A DNA stretch of 64,000 bases from assembly GCA_026419785.1 (NCBI GenBank), contig JAODTK010003121.1, positions 248,001-312,000 on the forward strand, in the 5' to 3' direction. The position numbers and the translations under genes were made by a program. Under the pieces are notes generated by a model. That model saw nothing but the letters and a program-made list of their open reading frames with translations, was not told the origin of the DNA and searched no databases. Positions 1-14,038 of this stretch are shown in pieces. Within the stretch, counting starts at the first letter, position 1. The number at the start of each line of letters is the position of its first letter. The DNA is from Sclerodactyla briareus (lineage: Eukaryota > Echinodermata > Holothuroidea > Dendrochirotida > Sclerodactylidae).

Positions 1-1477
1 CTTACGAGAGTATAGCTTTAACCGATTATTTTTTCCATAATAATTCGGGGAGGGTGGGTTGTAGAGGGGGGGCGGCGGATGCACTGCATGTTGGAAATAG
101 CAATACATTGTTGCTTCAACCTGTGTGATATTTTGAAGTCTGTTTACGTACATAGTTCCAATTTCGAGAATAAATGTTCAATTTCAGCAGCCCATGTGTG
201 TGGGTAAGCGGCATGCTTGCAGAAACGTGGGTGAGCGCTTACGGAGATGGGCGCTTAGTGGAATGATTACGGTATATCAGGCCTTTTAAAGCATCACTCG
301 TAACTGTGTGTGATAAATGACAGAGATAATGAAGCTAGACCAGACAGTGAATTAAAATGCTTGGTATAGAAACTGAAACACAGACACTTTTCTCAAGGCC
401 GATGAAAAAATTCACAAATACAACCCAAAAAAAACATACGAGAAAGGCAGCAAAAACTGCGTTCGGTTTCTTCAGTGAGTTTGCAGCTCACCTTTGTTCA
501 ATGGTTCTTTAATTTTCATTTACATTTTGTAACTTTTTATTCTGTATTTATATATTGTACTTGTAACTATGGGAACTGATATAATAATATGATGGTGAAC
601 TTCTTTCAGTAGTCCCACTTCGTTACACAACAGCAGGATTACATGATTAGTGCGTATTGGAAACAAGCAAAAAAAGATGATTTGCCCGCCACAAACCCAC
701 ATGATGGTTGTAATGATTGGATTATCGAAAGTGCCACAGGAACCGGTGTGGTAGCCCCTACGGGTTGTTAAGGAATTTGACTTTATCGAGACTGGTTGTC
801 CTTCATGAATATGACACATTTGCAACCCCATGGCATTGCATATATGTTGCTATACCGATACCTGGGGAATACAAAGAATCGAAGAAAAGAGGAATGTTAC
901 AGCTATGAGCTCTTGAAAATTAAGGGTACCTCAAAATTTGATCCGACTCAACTCATGACTAGAATTTCAATGAAATGTTAAAAGGGCTGGGTGGACACGA
1001 GTGATACATATACTATCTGCAATTATGTATAGACCCAGAGGTTTTTCCAACCTCTCTAGGTATGAGAGAAATCAAGCCAGCAAACATGCAGACTGTCCAA
1101 TCCCACTGTATAGGTATCATAGTATGACTATTATAATGGACTTGAGAAGATTTGTCTAGACCCTACCTCCTCTGACTCTCCCTCATTTGACTTCCATCCT
1201 ACACATCTCCCCATTCTTTACTTCACACACGAGGTACGCAAACTGCACTATGCACTGCACAACGTACCCTTCATAGATAGGAAACATTCGACTCGACAAA
1301 ACAAAGACAGAAGCTAGCTCCAGAAATTTTATATGATTATATATCTTATGATTCTTATATGATAGGACTCCTATACCCCACCCCCTCAAACCAAATGGGA
1401 CAGAAAACTTAAAAGAAGCCCACCATCACAAACGGTGCTGAAAATTCATAATTTTTTTTATGAAAAATAGTGAGACA
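1..1477. other. non-coding stretch, nothing recognised
   Basis: Only short open frames occur on both strands. None shows a domain, a signal peptide or a run of splice-consistent exons. Base composition is ordinary and AT-rich. I see no repeat that recurs elsewhere in the window. Confidence 0.5.
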
Positions 1478-1915
1478 GGAGTGTATTGTCTCTAGGGCTA
1501 GGAATGCGGGGAGTGGGGTAGATGGAATGGAGGGGTGGGGTTAGTGGAATGGAGGGGGGGTAGATGGAAGGATGGGTGGGGAGAAAAAAGGCGTAGAGGT
1601 GGGGGAGAAAGAAGGGTGGGGTGGGTTGCATAATTAATGAAGGGGATGGGGGAAAGAAATGAGGGATGATGGCAAGAGAAGGAAGAGGGGTAGGGGGGGG
1701 GGTTGGGGAGGAAGGATGGAGGGGAGAAGGAAGGAGGGGTGGGGCCAAAGAACATAGAGGGGGGTGTTGCAGAAAGGAAGGCGGAGGTGGGGAGAAAAAT
1801 ATAGAAAGGGTGGGGAGAGGGGAGAAGGAGGAGACGGTGGGGAAGCAAGGAATGGAGGGGGGCCCCACCTGGCAGGGAGAGAGAGGGGGTCAGGGAGAGG
1901 GGGTCGTGAGGTATT
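1478..1915 (+). repeat. G-rich purine tract (GGGG-rich low-complexity sequence)
   Basis: About 430 bases are almost all G and A on the plus strand. Runs of four or more G are separated by short spacers such as GGAATGGA and GATGGA. Open frames on the minus strand here are artificial Pro/Ser/Leu-rich translations of C-runs. With this density of G-runs, G-quadruplex formation is likely, but that is inference from sequence alone. Confidence 0.85.
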
Positions 1916-3406
1916 AACATCACAACTGAATTGAAGAGTACCTAGTAGAACACCTTTGAAAGGCAACTGAGGCATCTCACACCAGGTTAAAATGCCACTA
2001 GGGTACATCAGAAGGCATGCAACGACGAGTGCCTCAAACATGAAACGCGTGTTAAGTATGGAGAAGCTCAAATGAGTGACCTTATGGTTAAATAACTGCA
2101 TCCCGTGTTCTTATAACTAAACTCTGGACAGAGAATCAAACTTACAAAGAAGGGCCAAAAATGGGCAGGACTGGATAAGCAACATCGTCAGCTGTGGACC
2201 TTGAAGGCAGTATGAGCATGACTGCAATGTGGAATGACTGCAATAGGGGGGCGGGGTTGTGGATGCGAGCCAACATACAAATGGGGGGGGGCCCACCCTA
2301 ATTCTGAGCAGGTCAGGATAGAGTACCTTGTTGAGGGAACACACAGTTGACCTAGCTCAGCCAACTAGGCCACCAGTCCAGCTCACCATGCATATTTTTT
2401 TATTCCATCCTGCATGGACAATGAGGGCTCCAAAGAAGAATTACCATCTCCTCTTGGACCATCAGGTCCATTCTGGGAGTGAGGTAAACCAGGCTACATC
2501 ACTTCGGTGGAAGTGCCTTTCAGCTTACGTGTTGAAACCTGATGCTAAATGTTTTACGGAAGTAGGGATTCTAAGTTTGGATACATATATATAAACAGCA
2601 ATCAGGTTGATTGCGGTGTCATTGGGGGAGACCACTGTAAATTCATTGGCTGCCCACCAACAGAAAATTAATAGGATTGGAGGACCCTGCCACTGAAATA
2701 GCAACAAATCACTTTCTCTCAAAATGACAGACGATGTGCCTTTTTTGCAATAGTACACAAGAGCACAACCACACATCTGTATGGGGACTCGTGAAAGTTG
2801 GGGGGTCAAAACCAAGCCCTATGCAGAGCAGAAGTTAGTGTGGAGCCGTGGTGCTATGCTTCAAACAACGCCCCCTCACTGACCAATAGGGTTATAATGA
2901 CATATGATTTGGGCGACATGATTCACATCCGGGTCAGAATATTAGTGTATTCCGTTCGGCAACCTCCTCTAGTTCGAGCTCAAATTAATTAGCTCTAGTT
3001 TGCCCCCTGGTGTTATACGTCACGCCAAGACAGTGTTTCTGCCAGACACAATCGGCAGACTCAAGTAGTATCAGCGTATTATGAAACAGGGTAACACTCA
3101 CTGGAGATGTTCCAGATTCTTGCACTATAACATACTATCATTACAATGAAGCAAACAGAGGGTAACATCGGGCATATGTTAGAAGAATTCTCAATAGAGA
3201 GAAACCCAAAAAGGTGAGTTTGGCTCTTGACGGAACTGGAACAGCGCACACAATACGCAGTTAATGTCCTCTCCAGTTTAGATCATGGTCACGACCCATC
3301 CCCCCTGACCTCCTTTGACCCCCTTAGTGTTGGCACCCATGATATAGGCAGCAATGAGTTGGCCTGTATTTAAGTTTACAAATGCGCCAACAAGCTATTC
3401 CAGATT
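1916..3406. other. non-coding stretch, nothing recognised
   Basis: No protein domain, RNA gene or repeated element is recognisable. The open frames are short and unconnected. Confidence 0.5.
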
Positions 3407-3698
3407 ATTATAAAGAATTCTCGTACACTACCACAAAGAAAACTTATCTTTTGAAGTTTCTACAGTACGTCTCGACATCACGACGTCTTCATCAGAAATG
3501 ACCATTCTTTTCCTCAGTGATGGCATTATTTCAATTCTGTCCTAGACATGTGACAGATTGTAGTCACCCTCATCTCTGTTGTAGCAGTTCCCACGTCTCT
3601 GTCTTATCCACTGAGGGTAAGGAGTGATCGTTTCTGATGGAGACGTGATGTTGAGACATCGAAGTTTTTTTTGGTAGCTTATGAGAATTCTTTATAAT
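3407..3698. mobile_element. fold-back MITE with about 100 bp inverted arms
   Basis: The left end ATTATAAAGAATTCTC is the reverse complement of the right end GAGAATTCTTTATAAT. The inverted similarity continues inwards for roughly 100 bases. On both arms there is an ACATCACG...GTC..CATCAGAAA block and a CTCAGTG block. The middle is unpaired and non-coding. Long arms, small size and lack of coding capacity fit a fold-back type MITE. The superfamily is not assigned because the target-site duplication is unclear. Confidence 0.75.
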
Positions 3699-6600
3699 TC
3701 TTGGATCCTACCTGATGAACCTTTTCAAGAATTAGAATTATCCATTCTTTCAAGCCTAATGGCAATATGGTTCAAGTTCCCCATCTGGTACAGGGGAGGA
3801 TTGGATGGGAGCTCGAACTAGAGGGAACTGGAGTGGGTGTGTGTGTGAGGAAGGGGGGAGGTTCTCGTTCTCACCTGTGTTTGCAGCAGGTCCTTCCAAC
3901 ACTGTACCGCCTCTCTCAGTGACCCTGTCATAAACAAGATTAAATGAAAGGATTATAAATTAACGTGACATTTGTATCAGTTTAAGGAAGAAATTTGAGT
4001 TGTGCAATGATCATTTGTGTCGAGGCCCCACGCTTCTGGAGAAATTGTACCCATTTTCGTTTTAACTTTGTAATTGGCCCTTCAGTAATTTGACGATCAC
4101 TTCAAAAACCACTGGTAGCCAGTTTGTGTAATTGATTTGAACAGTTTCCGTTTTTATTGAAAAGGGTCAGGAAGGCCAAAATCCTCAGGAGAGACCCCGA
4201 ATCCACATCATCCCAAAAGAAAAGGATAACCCAGATGCCTCCAAGAATTCGCGCCAAAATTCTCTAATTCTTGAAAAATAAAATCAAGACTGTTCACGAA
4301 TGCATTCACACTCTAAGAGACCAAATCTACAGGGAGGCTATTCCACTCAGTATTCACTCGTTGTTGATCATTTTCATAGTTTTCACCTTGTCTCATTTGC
4401 AGATTCCTAGACAGAAAGCTTTGGGTTTGCATGTTTCTTACGGCATTGAAAATGGTCCTGACGTAAATGTACCTCTGATACTCCTGCTGGCCGATCAGGT
4501 AAACCCATCCTACAAGCTCATGCCCTCAAGTTCGTTCGCAGTATGTCCATACATGCAACCCTAACCATACTATTCACGTTTGGTACTTAATTTGTAGATT
4601 TCTACATGTGTTACCCCCCCCCCCCCCCTCTCACTATCTGGCTTCCCCTGTGGGTTTGAATAGGGTCGATTAGGCTTACAAGTTCATTGTTGATTTCTCT
4701 CGGTTTAAAATTGCAGCAATTTAGGCTAATCTTTTGTAATTGTCCTCTGGGGCCACTTTAATAATTCTGTCACTATAAACAAAACAATACAATTTTTGAA
4801 TGAGTGTCATAAAATGTGGGCCGTACAGAACCACATAATTTGTTGTGATCTTTACTAAACATTATCCTAGGTAAATTTGTATATATACATTTAAAAGAGA
4901 AGCCTGAGTCTTGAACTGACAATGAGTTGGCAAACTGGAGGAGGAAGATAGGGTGGCCATTAGTTGATTTTTTTTGGCTATATGTTGGGCAGTGGCCAAA
5001 GAGGGAGGGGGGTTTACATGTGGGTGAGATGAAATAGAATCATGAACTAGGTTGCGAACTATGAAGCGGATCCCGTTGGGGTTGGCCCAGTTGAGCTAAA
5101 GGGACAAAGATTAACACAGTACATGGGGAGGGCAACTTTTCTGTTTGATCAATGTGTGATCCTCTAAGGTCTGGTCCGCTCTTCGATGTGTCCCTGAGTG
5201 AGACACTTCATTGCCATTGCTCTTCTCTAAACCCTGGTGCCACTTTGTGATGAATCTACGGGGCCCGCATGTATCACTCACCCTCCATGATTGATTCCAA
5301 TGGAGAGTGGTTAGCACAATGGTAAGCGGCGCCATCCACCCAGAGAACCGGGGGGTGATTTCCAGGTCGGGTTCATACCCATAAGAAATAAATGACGTTA
5401 GTGTGATGTTGGAATGTAAGTGGAGCGAGGGATCAGTCAATAATCCTGGGGGTTGCTAAAGCATCAACACCCAGTAGTTTTTTCCACCTTCGCAATGTCC
5501 CTTCTCCCGTGGAACGTATACCAGCACTTCAAGCTTAGACTTTTGTGGTATCTGTAGTAAGGTAGCATCACTCAACATGTGTACGAGCTCAAGAGACGAC
5601 TGTCCTAATACATGTGCATGTTCGCGAGATTGCCTTCGTGCAGTCCGTGTCTATTAGAATGAATACGGTTTGTATTCAATGTGAAAACCACTAATGTTAG
5701 CCAGTTAGTGACGGGAAAGGATTTTACACCATTTTCGACTCCCTCCTTGAACCAGAAGAGTGCTGCCCTGTCCTTCACTGATCCACCCCCGTTAGCAAAC
5801 TCTGGCTTCGCCATGAGGTACACCCGTGGCCTTGCTTGATCCTTGGCAGTCCACCAATGGGTCCTAGAAAATTATTGCATTAAATGGTATCATTTTTCAG
5901 AAGAAAATAGAAAAAGATGAAAGACTCAAAATTTATAGAATAGTTGTATGGAATTTGAAATTGCGCCATTGGCAAATGTTCTGATAATTAAATGTGTCAA
6001 TGAATATAAAAAAGGCCATGGGTATGTATGAACAATCCAGAGTCCAAAATGAGAGATTTAAGAGACAAAACCCATCCTCTAAATTCACAACATGGTAGGT
6101 ATTTATAGTTTGAAGATTCTATTGAAGGACAACGCAGGCTTGTATACAACAAAGGTTTTATCGAGGAGGATGGAAAACTGTATTTATAGGTCCAAACCGC
6201 ATTTCAATACAAAGTTCTATGTGGAGTTATTGGCCTTCAAGCTTGGGCCAGTTGAGCAGCAGAGGAAGAGAATTTGGGGAGAATCCCTATTTCACAATAA
6301 CACATGACGTCACACATGGACAACACAGGAAATTCTGTTATGTATTTCATTGTGTCATTTTGTTGAATAACACAACATTTAGCAGAAGTACTGTTGTCTT
6401 TCTCTCACCAAATAACCATCAACACCTACCAACCCACTACAGCAATCCTCTCCCATAGACTAAATGCTTTTCGAATTGAAATTAATGTTTGAATTCAATA
6501 GAAAAAACAAAGAAGGGTTTACAGGGTTGTGCAAGTATGACATCAAATATTATTGCATGATGGAATGCCTTTCGATCTTGCGGAATGCACACTGCGTAAC

Positions 6601-9600
6601 AATACACAAAACTCAAAAGGACTGTGACTCCATAACAGAAAGTCGTATGAAAATTCCGGTTGTGGATTGACGCTCAAGTTTTTATCCAACTATTATGTTA
6701 GCCTCTTCATAAATCATCCTGCAGTTAGTTACCCTTTAACAGTCCATATGTGTATTGGCCAATCGCTGATGATATAAAATAAAATTCAAAATCAAATATA
6801 CTCTGGTGGAGGCGCTATTGCCATCTATTACATTACAATAAACCAGTAATTTATATTCCCATGGAATAATATCACACAAAAAACTAATGCCACTACAGTA
6901 TTCAAGCGGGGAAAGGTTTGAAGAGAGGACTTCAACATTTCAAAGATGCCTGCAGAGGTGTATACAGTTTTGTACCTGTACTCTAACAAAATTTTACAAC
7001 AGGCTAGGTGGAGAATATAGCACAGGAAATACAGTCTAGGGAAGAGAGATAAGGCATCATCCATCATTAGAAAGAAATAGTGTGGCAATATAGTAAGTTC
7101 TATTCTAATTTGTAGGTGTCGAATATGTTCTAATCGTCTATGGTTTCATGTACAAACAGATTGCTACGTGTCGTCCCCACCTCCAAACGTGTGTTGCAAC
7201 CTACTAATCTGCGCATGAAATACAACACCAGCCTCTTTTCAATGCTGGTAGGCATAGTGTAAATAAATTACTTTACAATATTTCACCTGCCACCATTCCT
7301 GTGAACCGGTTGCGAACATCCTGGAGAAGAAAAAGACCGAAAGTTGAATAAAGAGTGTCAAATGTGAAGGTAGCAATGGCCAAGTAGGTGAACACATGAA
7401 AACAGCTGCAAACATGCAGGGTACTAGTATAGGCTTTAGATTCACAATTCAACTACAACCCTCTTTCTATTTTCATTTTTCCCGAAACTATCACTTCCTC
7501 CCCTATTTTAAACCCATTCCCATCACTGACTTTTCTCATTAATGAATTCCTGGTCAAACGAGCCTATCAGAGAGGAAGGTGAACTTTGCCCCTATGCCGC
7601 CCACTCGATACAACTCTAGTACAGCATGGTATGGACAAATGTTGCAACAGCTACAGTAAATGCCCTTTTTTGAATAATTGAATTTATAATCGTAAGTGAT
7701 ATTATAAAGTCTTAAGCCACGATGCTCAACAGGAGACCTCAAGAGGGCAAAAAAAAGAAGGGTGATGGGTGGCCAACACAGACTTTCGTGTATTACCAGA
7801 TGTTCAATGATGCATATGGGTGGGGTGCATGGTCAATATGGGATATTAAAGCAGACTGCGGCCTAAAGTGAGTGTATTATAGTTCGGAGAGTCTCCAGGT
7901 GGGTTTCCTCTTATAAAGCGAGTGATCATCAACTTTTGTGCATAATGACTGTTTTTTTGAAAGGAACACTCACAATCATAACTGGCATTGTCCCATGCAG
8001 TACAAATACCACAAACAATGTCAATTGGTTAAAGGGTAATGAGATCAATATTTGAACAAAATTTGGTATCCCCCCTTTTCGATCAGCTTGGCTGAGTAGT
8101 TGTCATTTCGGGACTTGAGCAACTCTGAAGGGAAGATATCCAATATGGCATGATTACTGGATTATTTTGATGATAATCCCATAATATGGGATGAGATCCC
8201 CAAAATGTCCTATAATGTTTTAGGAATTATCCAGGGCACCTGCAACTGATGAAACAACTGCAGGTGAATTTTGTAAGAATGGTGAGCTTAACTGTTAGGA
8301 AAGTAGCAGCGCAGCTGCAGGTTTGAGTAATAATAGCACCACATTCACAGTCGAAAAAATCTGATGGCCTAATTGGAAATAAAGTAGAAGAATTATCTCA
8401 ATTAGCGCATATTTTGCTCAGAGTTCACTAGCAGCTTCGGACATATCACTAGAATGATATTCTCGTAGGGCTGAGGATGGCTTAATTCCAAAAAAAAAGG
8501 ACTGTTCAATTGGGCATACTTTAAGGTTTGTATTTGGCAGAGAAATCATAAACCTTCGTGGTATTCAAGTAAGTATTTTAGTGTTTGGCTATGTTAACCC
8601 CTATATCTGAACCTATGGACTCAGTGATCACAGGCTTACAGGGATCAACTAAAGTTCACGTTATCGGTATTTGTGTTATATACTTTAGATCTTCCATCCA
8701 TGACATTCAAGGTATCTTTCAGCTGACTCTGGCATATTTTGGTTTGGTGAACAGATTATCAGTCCTGTAAACAGTAGGGCAAACTTTGCCTGTGTGATTG
8801 CATCAAATTTGTTTAATGTGGTATCTCATGTAAACAACAAAACAATTATTTGAGGATCGCCAATTGATCTATATCGGGTTATAAAAAGCTGAAAGTGAAC
8901 TATACCTACTGAAATACATGTCCAACATCGTACATAGTGCCCTACACCCACGTTCAGTTTTTTGTATCACACTACCACATACAAGGCCTATAACGCGTGG
9001 GAAGGGGGTGGGAGACAGCCCCCCCTCCAAATTTTTTTTATGTATGTACGATTTCGGCTGCAAGAGTGGGGTGTAATTCTTCAGGCCGAGGGAGTGCCAT
9101 TGGTTGGAGGACTATCCAAAATTCCCTAGTGGGTGAAGGCTATCTTGGTTTCTGACCAAAATGGAGGTCTTTATGGGGTGTTAGATACTTCTTCCCAATG
9201 ATTGCTCAAAAGCAGGATATACATGGGGGGTGGTTTACCCCTGCCCATGTCTAGTTGATCCAGGCGTCCCGCTCCTGTACTGTTCAGTATACATGTCAGT
9301 ACGTGTAGACGTGGGCAAGTGTGCATGTACACTATATAACTGTGCAGCAATGATGGCACAACAATTAATGCTACGTAATAGTGCACATATCATGGAGCAC
9401 TTGACTGGACCTGGGTAGCAACTATAGATGGTTAAGTAGCAGTATGTGGTACAATTATTGCCATGCTTCTGTTGATAAGTGGAATTCCCTCTGCCTGTGG
9501 TCCCATTAGGTTTATTATTAATGGCATGGTTCAATAATTTGTCTGGTCTCTCCTCAACTGGATAAAGCCCGGTTATCTGTTGATGATTTTACACAATTCA

Positions 9601-12102
9601 CTATTTATCTCTGCAATGCCCTGTGATTTGCCTACATGTATAATCACAAAACTTCCTGGTCTGTGAATCTGTGAAGTCTGAAAATACTTATCTAACCCGT
9701 ATCGCATTCGGCAACCCCACCCCCGCGCCATTGAACACCCTGGCAATAGCACAAAAGTCTGGGTTGGCCCACCCCATCGCCCTTCTCATTACTGCCAGAC
9801 GTTTCTGTGGCGCAGGGGTTGGGTGCAGGGTCCCAATAAGGGTAATTGAATATCTGAAATAGATTGAGGGGTTGGGTGGTTGGAAGTGGAGGGAGTGGAG
9901 GGGTGGGGTAGAGATCATTAGTTATACTGAGTGTCAGATTGTGTAGTTCCACTTAGCAAGGATTGCGATGGATTTAAACACCAGTTCATGGAAAGATTAT
10001 GAAATTAAGTCTCGAAGCTCAGTCCTACAATATCCAGAGGATCTGAGAACCCTTAATCCATTCACTAGAAAATCACCACTTGGAGTCTTATCGCTTCAGC
10101 TTCACGATAGAGCCAGAACGGACCCAGATCCGAACTGCAGGCCATCAATGATTCCATTTCCAGAGTCATGTACAACGATCAATTAGTTCAACAGTCGTCC
10201 AATAGAGGCTGTTTTCTTAGTGTACAGTAGATGAAAGTGCCTGAAATAACAATATTGCCTGGTGTTCTCAAGAATGTGGGCAAATTCCATTGGTGCTTAG
10301 TTTTCTACTTTCCTTTTAGGGTAGATCAGGTCGCCTCTGAGGACACCTTTCTTCCTGACCATTCTTGAAGAGGATGACCTTTTGCCAGATGAAATGCACT
10401 GAGAAGTAGCACCCTTAGTTATAACTAGTCTGAGAAAGCTTAGATATTTATCCACTTCAATGACCAAAGCTTTCATATATCATTTGGGTGCTGATTCACA
10501 CTGTGCTGCATTCAACCAGTACTGTATGCTGCAGGGCTGGATCAAGTCCACAACCCAAGTTCCAAGAACCGATTCCTCACTTATTCAGGTCCTCAAAATT
10601 GGAGTCCTCAACTTAGAGTCCGACTCAAATCTGAGTCCTTGGGTCCTATTACAACTTGGCATTTCGGAGTTTCGCAGTTAGCTTGGTGCCCATCATTACC
10701 AACCAGAGTAATATTGTATATTGTAATATTGTCACACTCATCCCAATGAAAATTTTTCTAGCTTTCACAAACTGTTTGAACCAGTTGAATCATATCATCA
10801 GGACGTTCATATCATAGGTCATGCAAATTGCAAATGTATCACAGTGTCAACTAATAAACTAGATGTCTAAACACTCCAATACCCAACCTTATCTCCCCCC
10901 CCCCAACAACCACAGATCTCCCCACCTTCCCACTCCCTCCGGTAACAGAATCTATGACCATAGTATTTGTCCGGACACAGTTTTTTTGTCAATTGCTAAC
11001 TCCACAGAACTTTTGCAAGTGGAATAATTCTCAAAGTTGTTTCTTTTTTTATCAAACCAATTATATTTCTCTGCAAATAGACAAGTCAAGCTTTCCTAAA
11101 CCATCTTTGGTTTGGGTACACCATAAATATATCTATTATAGGAGAATTGAAGTTGAGAGGATTTTAAGGTTGCAAAATACACTAAATAGGCAGAAAATTC
11201 TCAATTCAAATTGTACATACAAAACTCATCAAAATACTGTGATGGCTTCATACAAGCTTTGGTCTTACTTTGGCAATTCAGATAAATATTACCAGGGAAG
11301 ATTTTGACCTGAATAACTAAACTTCAATTTCATGTTGTGAAGCCCGTCCGGCAAAAAAAACATGGAGGAAAAAGTTAGGCTTGATTTTTCCATTCAAGGA
11401 TATTTTTGCCCACGTCTAATTCCTTCGTACTTGAGCTACCCACATACAGGAACAAAAAAAAATTGTTTGCTGATATGGGTGATAAGATTTATTTCAACAC
11501 AAACTTTGTTCGGTCCGTCAGATTGTCCCGTCGGTCACATTTTGTCCAGTTCCGGCACAAGATATTCAGTGGGGCCCGTTCCAATCAAGTTCTCTTATGA
11601 AATCATACATTTATATCACCAAAAAACCACTATTAAACAGACTGTTTCTACCTATAGTCAAGGATAGTAACCTTCCGTACAGGTTTTGAGACCACAGGTT
11701 CCTCAACAACTGTCTACCCCAAGCCACAAAGCAAAAAGCACAACATATCTGTTCAGTTTCAGGAGTGTTCTCAGCAGATCCTAGTTCACCCAGCCCCAGT
11801 ATGTCCGACAACCACTACTCCAGCATAGTCTCCTGGTTACACAACAAACGTATTATCATCAGAGAACATCTGAGTGTTGGTACATGGTATGCCGTGGTGT
11901 ATGATGAGGTCCTATAAGCTTAACCCATAGGCGGTATAAATGTATTTACTGTACATGATTGCCTAAGGGTGAAAGATACAGTTTTGAACCAGAAAGAGGT
12001 GCTAGTGCATTTGTACGAAGAAGAGGATATGTAGATCCAAATGAAACAGGTCCACACCATGATATGTTAGGGCTCATAGCTTGAATTTTCTAAAATAACT
12101 TG
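3699..12102. other. non-coding stretch, nothing firmly recognised
   Basis: About 8.4 kb has only short open frames (up to about 117 codons) without domain character, codon consistency or adjoining splice sites. There are a few homopolymer runs, such as poly-C near 4613-4628. It may contain decayed transposons or introns of a gene outside the window, but I see no positive sign of either. Confidence 0.45.
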
Positions 12103-14038
12103 ACCTAATTCATGCCACCCCCCCTCTCATAAATTGAAGGTACATAGAGCCAAAGCTAACGGGGGTGGAGGGTATCAAATGGCTGATTTCAAGATATGAA
12201 AAGTCATAAATGTTCCCAGGTCATATCACAATGTAACAAACATTGTATCAGAACTCCACTCACCCACCTCTCTGGGTAACACTTCATAATTTGCTCTTGG
12301 AAAACTCCCCTCAAATAATCACCCACCATTTAAAATTATTGTCCCCAGTTGGGTGCTTATTACAGCTTACGGTTTTCAGACTCTTTCACTGGTTTTGCAG
12401 CTTCAAGGGGTCACCATTGTGGGGCCAAATGACGTACTTTCTAACTTTTTGGCACTTTTCAAATGATAACAGGAAATGAAACCGAAACTGAAAATGTCCG
12501 TCCATCAAGTCCCGTCCGTCCGTTCTGTCAGTCACATATTAGAGATTTCACAATCTTGATGTTCTCGTTGGTAGTGAGCATTGATTCTTCATTATGCCAT
12601 TGATTAATAACTCATAATGAAAATTTATGGTTGAAACTTTAATGAAAGTAAGATGAAAAAATTGTCTAAAATGTCCCGTCCGTCAGTCCCATTCGTCACA
12701 ATTTGACAATCTCTGTTTTAACAAGGGTAAAGCATTTTACTAGTTTTCGTCTATTTTTTGCGATAGTTCATATACCCTAGTGATTTGCACAATTGTTTGA
12801 AAGCAACTTGAAAATTGAGAAAAAAAGAAAAATGAGTGTTTTTTTCTATCCGCGTCTGTCACACTGATTTCAAATTGAAGGCATGAAGCCACTCGCATCA
12901 CCAAGGCCTCAGACTTTGTTGATAAATTGACATGTATGTGTTTGTTATGCTTCAAGTAGTGTTCAACCGATTATCGGTCTATGGCATAATCGGTACGTAT
13001 CAGAATCGTTAAACTGCTATCTAGTTCGTTCACGAGATACCGATTACCCATAGCATATGGGCAGCAGAAATTTCCAACATTTACACTCAAATTGGAACAC
13101 TATGTACGTAAAACACACATTCAAAATATCACACCAGTTGAAAGCAAAAATGTCTTGCAATTTCCAACATGAGATGGTCATCCCCACCACCACTCGAAAA
13201 CTGCCCTCCCTGATAATTAAAAATCACAAAAAACTATTGTTCATTCAGCCGTAACATACAAATCGGTATTGCTGTGCATCCGCTATATACAGAACATATG
13301 ACATGAGACACACTCATAACTACGAATGGCATATATGCGCGCTAGCGCTACCACATAAACAATGCCTCGATTTGTCATACTACCGAAGCAAGACCGGCCT
13401 GAATTTGATTGTGAATGCGCTAAAGTCATTGCGAAAACTAATAAATAACATAGTTGTACCCAGGGAGAAAATTTGTTGTATCACCGATTCATTCATGGCA
13501 TTGAGTAGCGTAGGTCTACGCAAGTCACAAGCCACAGCAATATTCTGGCGAATTGGCGACCGCTACGCTCGGGAGTGTTTCGGTCTTAACAACAGGGCCA
13601 ATGCGAAAACCCCATAGACGTTAAGGGTATGCGGAAGATGATCGAATGTGATGTTACCGCACTACAATGTGTACACACATATACACGGCTGTTGTGTAGT
13701 GTATGCAAGGAAAGTAGTATTTCAGGCTCTCGTTGTAGCGGCCGCGCTTATCGACTTTATGTATTTACAAGAGTTTCGGAGCTTCCGAATCCATTTCAAA
13801 AAGATGGGTAGATTATTTGTGTCCTTCCACCGGGAGCCAAACCTATGCGTGCATGAAAAAGAGGGAATCATGAAAAGTATCGACTGAAAACTAAAGCGAA
13901 TTTATCACCTCCTGTACGTCTATTGATGGGATTTAAACTCAGGGGCAATTACAGCTAAAACGTCTATGGGCACTTAAAATTTCAATATTCATGTTACTTT
14001 ACAAGTATGCCAGTGTGAATGACATCAAATTGAAATTC
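12103..14038 (+). repeat. tandem duplication 1, copy A (1936 bp)
   Basis: This segment is followed at once, head to tail, by a second copy starting at 14039. The offset is exactly 1936 bases at every landmark checked. From the start to about 13628 the two copies look identical base for base. The last 400 bases or so differ by many one- to four-base indels. The unit has no recognisable coding domain; open frames of 65-104 codons in it recur only because the DNA is duplicated. A patch near 12965-13050 is rich in inverted ATCGGT-type words. Confidence 0.9.

Noticed and set aside
1458..2101. Pro/Ser-rich minus-strand frames of 136-155 codons
   Set aside because: They are translations of a C-rich low-complexity tract, open in several frames at once.
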